Assembly: GCA_905116865.2 (NCBI GenBank)
Contig: CAJHNH020005013.1
Location: 281,001 to 345,000 of the forward strand
Length of the DNA stretch: 64,000 nucleotides
Reading direction: 5' to 3'
From: Candidula unifasciata
Lineage: Eukaryota > Mollusca > Gastropoda > Stylommatophora > Geomitridae
Shown here piece by piece: positions 51,683-62,900 of the stretch. Position numbers and translations under genes: made by a program. Below the pieces are notes generated by a model. That model was not told the origin of the DNA and did no database searches. It saw only the letters and a program-made list of their open reading frames with translations. Within the stretch, counting starts at the first letter, position 1, and the number at the start of each line of letters is the position of its first letter.

Positions 51683-53885
51683 GCATACTCCACTGCAGGT
51701 AAATTAGACCTACACAAACTGGACAAAAATATGGAACACTGGTCTTAGAATCATCCCTGGAGGTATGAGAAGCACAACAACAATCCATGAGCTGGAGGCA
51801 ATTTCTGGCCTTCAGAGCTTGAGCCTTCAAAGGGAAGAAAATATGCTTACCCTAACAGAAAAATTTTAACGTATGAACAACAACCTCATACACAAAATAG
51901 CAAACTACCAAAAACCGACTGAAATTACAGGCTTCCATCCATCGCTGTGTCTTGTGAAATAACTGACATGGTCTGAAATCTCACCAAAGCAAGTAGCATT
52001 CGCATGCATAATAAATACATAAGACAGCTGTCAGATGTGTCAACAAGCCTTTGATAAGGTATGAAAGAAAGGACTCCTGCTAAAACTAGCACACAGTGGG
52101 ATATTAGGGCATATATTTGCCTGGATTAGAGACTTTTCTTTACTGACGCTGTGCGAGAGTCAGACTGGAAGAACATGGGCAGTTTGGTCAATTTACAAGA
52201 TGATGTTCCCCAGGGAGGTGTTATATCTCCTACCCTGTTTATTCTTTTCATAAATGACCTTCCAAAACAGTTCACAACTCACATTCATGTGGCGCTACAT
52301 AAGGATAGCCTGGCCATTTGGACCCAAGCTGAACATAGAAACAAGAATGCAGGAAGCTATAAATACAGTTAAGAAATGGACAGACTTTTGGGGAGTCATA
52401 ATAAACCAGACCACAACCGTCTCGACTCTCTTCTATCTTTCCACAAAGCCAGAACAAGTTGATCTGTACCTAGAAGGCAACATTCCTTCAAAAGAGGATA
52501 ACCCCACATATTTAGGAGTAAAATTCGACAAAAGACTAACCTTGTCCCCACATTGAAGACATTCAAAGGAAAGCTATCCTGCGGCTCAGACCTGCGAAGA
52601 AACGTACTGGAACAAGCTGTGGTGCAGATTCCAACACTGTATGACAAGTATACACAGGATACGTACGTCCAAAACTGGAGTATGGCATGGGAGCATACTC
52701 CACTACAGGTAAATTATACCTACACAAACTGGACAAAACACTGGTCTCAGAATCATCACTGGAGGTATGAGAAGCACAACAACAATCCATGAGCTGGGGG
52801 AAACTTGTGGCCTTCAGAGCTTGAGCCTTCAAAATGAAGAAAAGATGCTTACCCTAACATAAATATTTAAACGCGTGATCAACCTAATGCACAAAATGGT
52901 AAACAACCAAAAACCAACTGAAAACACAAAGCTTCCACCATCTATCAAAACTACTACAATAAACAGCGACATCCTGTCTAAAGATTCTTCAATGTGAGAA
53001 ATGATCAGGCATAGAATATAGACCTATAGTCTAACTATACAGTCACAACACCAATACCAGGCATAGACGAAGAGGCTGAAGAATGTGACCTAGTACTGCT
53101 CGCCAAGACCCTTACACATGTATACACCGATGGATCACTGGAGGTAGCAGAAAACAAAAACATAGGAACTGGATCGGTCATCTTGCTGTAAGATGGGATC
53201 ACAGTAGAAACATCATCCGCCTCAGGAAGACTCAACAAACTTCCGAGCAGAGCAGTAAGCAATCATTGATGCAATGAAAGAGCTCGAGGGAATAAAGATT
53301 AAAAGCAGCAAAATTGTTTTCCTGTGTGACTGCATGTCAATCCTCAAGCCAACTCTGAGGGATCCACGAGAGAACTGACCCGTCAGCTAAACAGACTCTC
53401 AGAAAACAATCAGATCGTTCTCCAGTGGGTCCCTGCACACTAGGAAATGAGTTAGCAGACAGACTCACAAAAAAATGGAACAAAGAAGAAAACACACCCA
53501 TTTATTGTCATTACCAGAAATGAAAACACTCAACAAGGAATTGTGGAGAGAACAAATCAACAGCAACCCCCCCCCCCCCACAAGACCCCATCGGCAGACT
53601 CAACACAAAGCAACATACATAAATTTTCCGTCTGCGAACAGGACACTGCAGGCTCAACTACCACATGCATAAAATAAAGACTACAGTCCTCACGGTGTGC
53701 CTGTCAGACAGAACCACAACATTTGAGCACATTCTACATGTCTGCGCACTCTACCTACAACTGGCCTCAAGATCAAAGTGTGCAGAGCAAGCTATGGGGA
53801 ACCACGAAGGACCTGCTGCTGACATGCGATTTCATAGAGGCAATCCACCTGATGGTCTTATCTGAGCATACGAAACCGAACACAA
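51683..53885 (+). mobile_element. Jockey-like LINE relic(s) with internal duplication
   Basis: RT core DDVPQGGVISPTLFILFIND near 52202-52260, then a Y-L-G-V-K-F-D block, an RNase H start VYTDGSLEVAENKN near 53119 and a C-terminal LCEHILHVCALYLQL-like region. A ~245-bp segment (51683-51932) is repeated at 52691-52932. Many shifts and stops. Confidence 0.7.
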
Positions 53886-53889
53886 AGAA

Positions 53890-54010
53890 AAAGAAAATAT
53901 TTGTATGCAGACTGTTGGTTCCTAGCCTCTCGTGCAGATCTATGACTTCCAAAGAGCCCACCAGTTGGTTGACCTTTGTGACATGCTTGTGGAGGAGGCA
54001 GTGAGTTTCT
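53890..54010 (-). mobile_element. SINE-C fragment
   Basis: TTTGTATGCAGACTGTTGGT, CCTAGCCTCTCGTGCAGATC, GACATGCTTGTGG; followed by a short (TC)n. Confidence 0.6.
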
Positions 54011-54029
54011 CTCTCTCTCTCTCTCTCGT

Positions 54030-54205
54030 TGTACCCCACCAGGACATCACACAAGCGATAAACACCCGCAGCTGAGGATCACCCGTGGAGAGGTCCCCGA
54101 AACCCTTTCAGTAGTTAGGCCATATTTATGGCCCGGCTAAATTCAGGGCCTCCGGCAAAAGCCTGTGTGGGGTTTCAAATAACGAAAAATTACATCCCAC
54201 ACAGG
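54030..54205 (+). repeat. Dispersed repeat, partner of 41285-41465
   Basis: CACAAGCGATAAACACCCGC, GAGGATCACCCGTGGAGAGG, CAAATAACGAAAAATTACAT. Confidence 0.45.
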
Positions 54206-54554
54206 AATGAATTTAGCGCAAATCCAGAAAAAGAAATGAGTTTATTCTTGTTTTCTTCGCAATGGGCGTCAAAACACACACAGATATGGAGCATTCATTT
54301 TACAAGTAATGTAACAATAAATGAAGTCGAACACTGTTTTGGTGGTGCCACTGTTGTCAAGGATTTATCAATGGATCTTACAATTCATATAATATTGTGA
54401 TGCAGCTCCTACTGTTGATGATGTGGCTTAGATGACGGGCTTGTTCAGGCTGAGAGAAATTGGCATAAAGCGGAGAGTTCCAAGACTTCAAAGACCTTTG
54501 TTTTTCTTTAGCATACGACAACCACTGAACCAGTCCCACATTAGTATTTCACAC

Positions 54555-54830
54555 TCGTTCTACTTGGCGTTCATCGGCTGCCATCTCCGGCGCAGTCTCC
54601 TGGACTAGTCTTATTTCGGAACTTGGGTTTTGCACACCTGTTTTGCAAATAAAGCTTTCTACCCAGACTGCTGGTTTGTGACCTCTCAAGCAGATGCACC
54701 CCAACTTCAAAGGGAACACACCTAATTAGTTACATTTAACGACACGTTGTTTAGGTGGAAGGGGGGAGGGGCACTGTGCGTATTATTTTGTTTCCAGCCC
54801 AAAATGATGCCTTCAAACCCATACAGGAAA
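54555..54830 (-). mobile_element. SINE-C copy
   Basis: TTCATCGGCTGCCATCTCCG to TTCAAACCCATACAGG, with TACATTTAACGACACGTTG in the middle. A second SINE sits at its 5' end. Confidence 0.65.
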
Positions 54831-55068
54831 GTAAAAGGTAAAGGTAAAGTCGGGAGATGTGAACCAGCGTCATGGCACACGTTTATAAACCCTAAGTGCT
54901 CTGCCACCAGTACGGACAGCTGATAACAATTGTCCGCCTGTGTCGCCGTTCGCACGTAACTCTGTAGATACAGCGACATTCCTTCGCCCGGTTTCGAACA
55001 CCGACCATGAGTGGCAGCTGGATTTGAAAGCGAGCTTCTTATCGACTGCGCTAAAGCGGCCCTCTACC
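54831..55068 (-). mobile_element. tRNA-derived SINE with (AAGGT)n tail
   Basis: Minus strand head GGGCCGCTTTAGCGCAGTCG (A box TAGCGCAGTCGA) and GGTCGGTGTTCGAAACCGGG (B box); tail TACCTTTACCTTTTACTTTC. ACAGGAAA occurs at both flanks. The tRNA-unrelated body is ~150 bp. Confidence 0.7.
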
Positions 55069-55245
55069 AACACACAGGAAACACTCATACAAAGCTTTAT
55101 AAAATATGTATACTTCTGGTCTTGTATCCTGGGATGTACAAGAGACACCCCGATTGGGTGCATTTTATACACCCCTGTATTGCCGACTATTGCAGATAGG
55201 TTAAAGGTGCTGCATGCTAAATCATACATCAGAGTAGTTGCAGAC

Positions 55246-55583
55246 TTCTTCTTCTTCTTCAGCGATCTCTGGTCATGCGCATAATCCACTGTGGGCCATA
55301 AACTGGGATGTCTTTTCAAGGTCTCTTAGGTTTCCCCAAAGCTTAGTTGTCAGTTCTACTGGGTGTTGCCATATGTCGCTCCGCAGCTCCGCCAGGAGAG
55401 GACAGTCTTGCAGGACATGTTCTGGAGTCTGTTCAGCACGAAGACACTGGCAGAGAGCTGTTTGGCTCATACCTAATTTATATGAGTGTTTATTGAGTCT
55501 GCAGTGTCCAGTGCGTAAGCGAAAAACGGTGACTTGGTCTGTTCTGTTCAAGTGCCTCAGAAAATCTTTTCCGTAGTTATAAC
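55246..55583 (-). mobile_element. LINE-H 3' end, 338 bp, with zinc knuckle, inserted in LINE-RH
   Basis: Open frame (minus, stop at 55273) reads VTVFRLRTGHCRLNKHSYKL, CQCLRAEQTPEHVLQDCPLL (C-x-C-x8-H-x4-C knuckle) and tail (GAA)n. Flanked by TAGTTGCAGAC (55235-55245) and TAGCTGCAGAC (55584-55594), a target duplication with one change. Confidence 0.85.
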
Positions 55584-55686
55584 TAGCTGCAGACAAAGAA
55601 GACCCTCTGTATGAAGCTTCGGCTGCAGGTAAAGGCCAGAGGCTGAAAAGGGGGAAGTCCTGGATGGCTCAATCAGAAGACACAAT

Positions 55687-55904
55687 GTTTGTTTGTTTGT
55701 TTTAGTATCCAGAAGCCATGAGTTGTTAACCCTTAGGCTAGGTTTTATGGATATCGCAACCTTTCGGCCTTGATTCCATTGTAAATACCGTAAATATGGG
55801 AGAAATGTGGCTTTTCTGCCTACCCCCGGGAGTGAACCCGGACCACAAGGAGTTCATATCCCGGTCACCGCGCAATCCGGTTTAGCCAACTACGAGAGCC
55901 GGGC
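55687..55904 (-). mobile_element. tRNA-derived SINE with perfect 15-bp target duplication
   Basis: Minus strand head GCCCGGCTCTCGTAGTTGGC-TAAACCGG (A box) and GGTCCGGGTTCACTCCCGGG (B box), with (CAAA)n tail. ATCAGAAGACACAAT flanks both ends (55672-55686 and 55905-55919). Length 218 bp. Confidence 0.85.
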
Positions 55905-56667
55905 ATCAGAAGACACAATAAGACAAGTATGCACACTAGAGAACATTGGGCGAGGAGAGGAGTGGGTCAGAGTACCAGAGAAAAAGTCTGACCTGTGTAG
56001 GGTTATGATCACATTAGGCTGGGAGTGCAGAGTGTGGCCAGCGGGTGCTACAGAGGTGGAAGTCCAACAGTTGATTCAAGATAATTCATGTCCAGGTGAT
56101 CTGATTATCTATACAGATGGTTCGGTGTTGAGAGGAAAGAGACGTGCATGGGGGTTCGCAGCGACAGCTAAAGGAACATTTTTAGTGTAAGACAGCCTAG
56201 CATACGATATCACAACATCTAGCAAGAGAATGGAGATGGAGGGGGTAACTGCAGCTCTCTGGTGGCTAGATAACAAGGTGCATACACGTGTCGTAATTGT
56301 AACAGACTCTGAAAGCATGCTGAGAAAGGTGAAGACAGGGATGCTTCGAGCAGAGTGGCAAGCTTCACTGGGAAGTGAGCATACTTTGGATCTTTTCTCC
56401 AGGCCATGCCGACATAGTGGACAATGAACAGGCAGACAGATTGGCTGGATCTGCACCACGGGGTGATGAATTGATACATGACAAGGCAGATGTGGTCAAG
56501 ACCTTTTGGAAATCAGTAGAAAAACAAGATTATTAAGACCTGAGAAAATGAGGCACCTGGGTGTAACCAGAGGGTCTGGCCGGCTCACTACACCCAGAGG
56601 AAAGAAAAGAGGGACGTATAACCAGATTGTGACCGGTACCATCAGGACTGGAACTCTGCGCTAGATG

Positions 56668-56885
56668 AGTATCATTTATTCTATACATTAGAGTCCTATG
56701 TAGTCACTTCACAGTTAGAGCCTATTTGTGTATGTGTACTGTGTTGTCCTTTATGTGCTGATGAAGGCTAATCGCCGCAACGTCCTTTGTTTGTTTATTG
56801 TGATCGATTTTGTAAAGCTAACATAAACTAATTGTTGTATCTTACCAACTTTTTCTCTTCCCTATAATTTTCTACTCCTTATAAA
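56668..56885. mobile_element. ~218-bp insertion interrupting the LINE-RH tail
   Basis: The family tail sequence breaks after GGAACTCTGCGCT and resumes at ACTGCTGAAGATGAGGACGG. The insert contains GATGAAGGCTAATCGCCGCA-ACGTCC, a word like those in Penelope-type terminal repeats. Identity uncertain. Confidence 0.45.
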
Positions 56886-56994
56886 AACTGCTGAAGATGA
56901 GGACGGAGTACGCATGGGAATGCCCCGAATGCTGAGGTGTCAATTCTTGACTCCTCAGCTCAATAGAGGGAATTAAATGTCATGATAGAATCAT

Positions 56995-57250
56995 TAATGT
57001 GGAGCTTCGGGAGAGAACTAAACAAGTTCCAGTGGAGGTGAAGAAAAGACGCTGGCGTTGGATAGGACACACGTTGACAGGGGCATATAAATATAGACCC
57101 TAAAACAAGGAGAAGGGAGCTAGAGAGCGTAGTTTAAAAGATGGGGAGGACACAGGGAGAGCTGCATGCAATAGCGAATGATAGAACGACAGCGTGAGTT
57201 GGGCCTATACTCCAGTGGGGGTTAAATAGGCAGAAGAAGAAGAACAGCAT
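56995..57250 (+). mobile_element. RTE-like LINE 3' end
   Basis: Reads KKRRWRWIGHTLTGAYKYRP in frame, then a shift, with AGAAGAAGAAGAAC tail. Confidence 0.65.
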
Positions 57251-57540
57251 CTTATTATTTTTCAAAATTATTCAAGGTAAGTGAGATGTCACGTGATAAA
57301 CCGAAAATAAACACATGATTGCAAAGATGGCGTTTGTAAATGAACGCACCCAATGAATCCAGTAAATTAGGTAATTATTTAGCTTTATAACGTGCACTAT
57401 TTACATATAGGTGCTCTCCAGCAAGTAAATCAGAAGCAGACGGGTTAGTAAAAGTAAATGCCGATATACTAGCAGCGAAAAATAGAGCTCTTTTTTTTAT
57501 TAACCGCGGCCGTTTTTGATTTTTTGTAAGTTACATAATT

Positions 57541-58287
57541 TGGCCTTGGCTCTTCTCCGAACTTCTACCCCGGCATTATGATGGCGGCCAAACACTTATC
57601 CCAGGGCCTCAGTCCTATGAAAAATGCGAACTTGTCGGACATTCTGCAGAGGAACAAATCACGGAAAAACTAGGATTACTTGACAATTTTAAGAGACGCA
57701 ACACTGCAGACCATATTAGCGACCGTTTACAATTTTACGCGTTTCTGCAGACGATACTAGGAGCCACTGAAAATTTCGAGACACGCAACATTACAGACGA
57801 TAATAGCCACATGGCGGGGAGACCTTGCGCTCCGACGCAGATTATCGTCGTTGTTGTCCTCACACTTTTTGGCATACGTAAAATGCGGTTAAACTCACCG
57901 CCGACAGTATCCCCCGCGCCGCTACATGCGGCGCGGATGGGGATCTAAACTAGATGCCTGGAACTCACGAGCAAATAAATTAGAGGAAGTTGCTGGAGAT
58001 GCGGTAGCTGCTGCTCCTGAGTCCCAGCCATCTAGTTTAGCTCCCCATCTGCGCCGCGCGTAGCGGCGTGGGGGATTTTGTTGGAAGTGCGGCATAGTCG
58101 CAGAAACAGGTCCGCAATTAACATATCGCTGACCCTGCTAGAGCATTTGTTTCGTTTTTCGGAGCCGATTCTAGTTTTGCAGCGATTTGTTCCTTGGCAG
58201 AAAGTTCTGCATTTTACACACGACTAAGGCCCTGTTAGGCTATTTGCTTGGCCGCCATAATGCCCGGGTAGAAGTTCGGAGGAGAAC
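57541..58287. mobile_element. FB foldback element, copy 6 (long subfamily)
   Basis: About 747 bp, the largest copy; arms include TTACAATTTTACGCGTTTCT and the GCGGCGCG-rich core. ACATAATT lies at 57533-57540 and 58288-58295. Terminal bases deviate (TGGCCTT added on the left, GGAGAAC on the right). Confidence 0.8.
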
Positions 58288-58554
58288 ACATAATTTTTCT
58301 CTGTAACTCCCCGACTGTTTATTAAATAACTGATTTCATCTCCTCTTGTGACCGCCTAAGAAATTGTTTTTTGATTCATACTCTGATTTATTTTTCAAAC
58401 CCCAAAAATTAGGACTCACTGAATTAACTTATGAAAATAACTCGTTTAACGCTTTTGGGTTACAGTCAGACTGAGTCACTGCAGAACTGAGAGAACTCTA
58501 GTTCTAATTTCTAGACTCGGTAGTGTAATTAATTTAGATCATTGATGATTGTTC

Positions 58555-59210
58555 GGCTATTCTCCGAATAACTGTCCCAAATTATCGAGGCTGGAAATAT
58601 ACCCTAACAGGGCCTGTCACATGTAAATTGTGGACCTCTTTCCAGCGACTACACTGCATACCGCAGAAAAGCTTTCGCCGAGTTAAAGTCACCGCCAAGA
58701 ATATCTCCAGCGCCGCAACTAGATGACTGGGACTCACGAGCAGCAGCTACCGCATCTCCTGCAGCTTCCTTCATTTTATTTGCTCGTGAGTCCCAGCCAT
58801 CTAGTTTAGCCCCACTTGGCGCTGCGCGTAGCGGCGCGGAAGATACTCTCGGCGGTGGCGGTATAGTCGCCGGAAAGAAGTCTGCAATTTACATGTGACC
58901 GAGGCCCTGTTAGGGTATATTTTCGGCCTTGATAATTTGGGACCATTATTCGGAGGATAGTCGGCTCTGTGGCTAAGTTGATGCAAACGCTTCATAATGC
59001 AGGGATGCCGGGTTCGATCCCAGCTGCGGGCCATGCGCCTTGCGTTGGTTTCGACAGTGGGATCAAGAAAGCCGACCATCCAGAAAGCAATGGCAAACTA
59101 CTGGATGTAAATTTGCCTAGAAAAACCATACAACAGCCAGGGGCTGTTGGGGTTGGTTCTGCAACGTCCTGTAAAGGATACACAACTAACCATATATTCA
59201 GAGGATAGCC
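58555..59210. mobile_element. FB foldback element, copy 7, interrupted by SINE-A
   Basis: Short-subfamily arms (CTGTCCCAAATTATCGAGGC / CCTTGATAATTTGGGACCAT). The loop is in the opposite orientation to the other copies. Perfect target duplication GATTGTTC (58547-58554 and 59211-59218). About 422 bp without the SINE and one copy of its duplication. Confidence 0.88.
58961..59194 (+). mobile_element. SINE-A inside FB copy 7
   Basis: A box TGGCTAAGTTGA (58970-58981) and perfect B box GGTTCGATCCC (59011-59021). Flanks TATTCGGAGGATAG (58947-58960) and TATTCAGAGGATAG (59195-59208) are the duplicated FB end. Confidence 0.9.
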
Positions 59211-59910
59211 GATTGTTCTTCTAAATTATATTTTTGATGTGTCACATTGTATAAATTATATAATGATACCTTTCATACAGTTCTTATAGTAGTGTCCTCT
59301 CAGTCTTTATTCCTGTCAAAGGAGTAAAGATTGGCACAGCCAGCATGAGAAGCACACCAGATCTACTACTAGTAGTAGAAGTCTTGTGAGCCATAATATG
59401 ATGGGCACAATTTAGTTTGCTAAGTATATCAGAGAGGGGTCAATTGCTGTCGAGTTGATATGGAGAACGAATTAATAAATACAGGCCAAACTGCATATTT
59501 TGAAATCTTGAGATTCTGATTCATTTTTATCTGGAGAGGAAAAGTGGGTGGGATTGGTGGGTATTTCATTACTGTAGCTAAGCATTTTTATTGTTTTGTT
59601 TGTTGATAGAGACTTTGAAATAACATCATATGCCTGATGCCCCACTAGTGTAAAAAGAGTCCTTTACTATCCTTGTATCTTTTAGATAGGTCAGCACAAG
59701 TAGCCTTACCTCCCAAAAAAGATTTACTGGTACCTGTTATGTGAGGCTGTGTCAACCTAAAGCCATATGATCACGACAGATCCTGCTTGATTTGAAGAAT
59801 GTTTAATAACCATGAAATATGTTTCTTTCTTCTAGGTAAAAAGGCATTAATGACTATGAAACGGAAAAGTTACCTTAAAGTTGCCGGTCAAGCCATGCAA
59901 GGTTTTTAAG

Positions 59911-62900
59911 ATGCAGACAGAAAAAACAAGCGTCAGTGCTGGAGTTAAGTGCAGTTTACTGCCACTCCATTTTTTAAATAGAAACACATCACAGTTTTCC
60001 TGGCTCCGGAGTAGTATACATCAAGACACATTTGTTGCCAAGCACGAAGATGGGTCGTTTTCCGTTTTAAAAGTGAAGGAGAAAGGAATTGTATCCAGCT
60101 TTGTTTTGGATCCAAATCTCAGATGGTAAAGTTAATTTTTTTTAAAATGTTTAAAATTTATAATAATTAAAAATGAAAAATAAATGCATAATTGTACTTA
60201 CACATTTTAGTATTTGATAAGTAAAAAAAAGTAAAGTTCCCTTTTCACGCCTTTCGGCGCATCGGGCATATGGGCAGAGCGTCCCATATTTTTACAGACC
60301 ATCAGCACTCTGTGGGTAATGTGGTCAGCATTACGCCGGCTGTCTTTACTTTCCCAGGACAGCCCATCCTGGTACCCATTTTAGGCTGGGTCGACCTGCG
60401 ACGTCCCATACCACTTAGTATTTGATAGCTAAAGTTAAAGAGGATCAACGCTAATGCACCAGATTTTATCCAGATGACTCAGTCTCTGTCCGCAGAACGG
60501 CTAATGAGAGCATCTCACAAAGCTTGAACACAGTAGCTCCGGTGACAACCCCCAAAGATCTCCGTAAAAACTGCACTTGTGAACCGAACAATGCAGCCAA
60601 CAGGGCAGTTCATAAAACAGCAGCTAATTCTTCTTCTACGTGTTTTCTCTTGACCATGTTCTGCTTTTCAACATCAGGTTTTAAAGAAGCATCTTGGGCA
60701 TGCCTGGGTGTGTGCTAGAAGCTGATAGTCAGGGCCTTGGATATTCTGTCTGTGCATAACTTGCATGGGTGACCTCCAGGTCTGCTTCTTTATGTCCAGG
60801 AGACAGGTCTCTCTGTTGTTGTTGCACTATCTTATGGTAATTATGAGACTTTTCCAAACCATTTGACCTGTTGTCTCTTAAAGTAGATAGTACTGGCTCT
60901 GTACCAGCTTGATAATTATTCATTTTAGAGATCATCACACATCGGACATTACCATAAGTGCACCGATCTCCTTCTGAGTATGTCTGCAATGGTTTTTAGG
61001 CTAGCAACTCCCATTCTGTACTGGTTGATGTAACGGCGGATGGCTCCCGCATGATTTTCCAGTTTCGCCGCTTCAGTTGGTTCACCTAGGGTATGCAGTC
61101 TATTCAGTGTGTACCAGCTTATTTCCTGGTATCTTCATTTCTGATTCTTCCCTGCGTGGGTTCGGGGGCCTTATTATAGGGAAAACAAGAATAGACCCAC
61201 TGCCTACTCAAAAGCATCAGATCTGTAAAACGGATGCACACGCACCACTCAGGTTCTGGACCAGGACTGCAGTCCTAAAGTGGATCAACAACCAGAACTT
61301 TCCGCCAGAGTTTACAGCTGGTAAACTTTAAAAAAAAAAAAGAATTTCTGATCCTGTCTCTTATTGTTACACTTAGGATTCATCGTAGATATTTTAATTT
61401 TTGTTATGATTTAAAAACAAAATATTTGGTTTCAGTGTATTCTGGGACAATGAGAATGTAAGTGAACATCGCCAGTGGCTATTTGCTCAAGCCAGTAATG
61501 AAGACATATTATTGTACTCAGTAAATGAGGATGGAGTCACAGAAACTCTACACATTTCCCACACTAAACTGTCTAGTGTTGTGAATGCATCACAGTCTTT
61601 AAACGGTAAGTGTATTAATTTTTGATCAGAATTTTAAAAAAAAGATACTGGTCAAGAAAATTCCAAAATAAATGTGACTCAGTTAAAAAAAAATAAAGCA
61701 GACCAATATCAGTTTACCTATGTTGAATGTTAAATTAAGAATCAACATCATAGCACTCTGGACATTCCCATAAGGGCTCAGTCCCCATCTTCAGCAGCAA
61801 GCGAAGAGTTCCAATTCCAATGGTATCAGTAACCATCTGATTGTATATTCATCTTGTCCTTCCCCTGAGTGTTGAGCGCCAGCCAGATCTCCTGGTAACT
61901 CTTCTCAGCGCCATTCTCCTTAGACTGTAATGATCTATCTGCAACTTTGCACTGTTCACTAGCTCCAAAAGGGCCCCTACAATATCTGACTTGTCATTAA
62001 TTCACCACCAGGTGGTGCAGAGCCAGCCAGTCTATCTGCCTGCTTGTTTCCCAACTCACCAGCATGACTGGAGAAAATATCCAAAGGATGCTAACTACCC
62101 TGGACCTCTGAAGTGATTCTTGCCACTGTGCACGAAGCATGCCTGTTTTAACCTTTCTCAACATGCTCTCTGAGTCAGTTACAATCACAGCATGTGTGTA
62201 CAGCTGATTCTCAAGCCAGCGGAAGGCAGCAGAGACTGCCTCCACCTCCATTATCAAACTAGATGTTGTGATATCATATGCAAGGCTGTGCTGCACTAGG
62301 CGACGTCCACTCCCCTTTGCTATGAAACCTCATGCACTGATTGTGTCTTCAGCTTGTGCCATTCAAGACCTTCCTCTTTTCAGTCTGAAGCTTAGCTCTA
62401 CCCAGGGCTTCATACAGGAGGTTCTTCCTGTCTGCGGCTACTCTGAGATATGACTTTGCCTTCAGAACTTTGAACCTATCTGCAATAGTAGGCAGTACAA
62501 GTATAAAACTCATACATACTACCAGGGTATCTCTTGTACATCCCAGAATTACCCGCATGGCTTTATTCTGTATGCTCCCTGTGTAGGTTCCGGGGCCCTG
62601 TTATAGGGAAAAAAAAAATAGACCCACTGCAGACCCAAAAGCATGTCGTAAAAGTCGACTAATTGGGAGCTTCCTTCGAATTTATTTGCCTGAGAGGCAA
62701 GGAACCAGCAGTCTGCATACAAATGAGTCAGATCTGTAAAACGAATGCACATGTAACACTCAGGTTCTGAAACAGGACTGCAGTCCAAAAGTGGATGAAC
62801 ATCCAGAACTTTCCGCCAGAGTTTACAGCTGATGAACACACACACACACACACACAATTCTGTATGCGTTAGTTTTATCAGCTGACTCTTTGATATTGTA

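Larger units (their letters stand above)
55095..56955 (+). mobile_element. LINE-RH copy carrying three later insertions
   Basis: Segments in order: LGCTRDTPIGCILYTPVLPT (RT C-terminus, to 55245); resumes 55595 with AADKEDPLYEA; resumes 55920 with RQVCTLENIGRGEEWVRVPE; RNase H motifs IYTDGSV, MEMEGVTAALWW, VTDSESML and a shifted GHADIVDNEQADRLAGSAP; resumes near 56886 with the WECPE-C tail. All four RNase H carboxylates are preserved. Confidence 0.8.

Noticed and set aside
55273..55596. 107-codon open zinc-knuckle ORF as a small gene
   Set aside because: It is the C-terminal end of a LINE with a (GAA)n tail and target duplication; the first codons come from the flanking LINE-RH.
58961..59040. 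Functional tRNA gene
   Set aside because: A and B boxes are good, but the region continues into a shared SINE body with target duplications and does not keep a cloverleaf.
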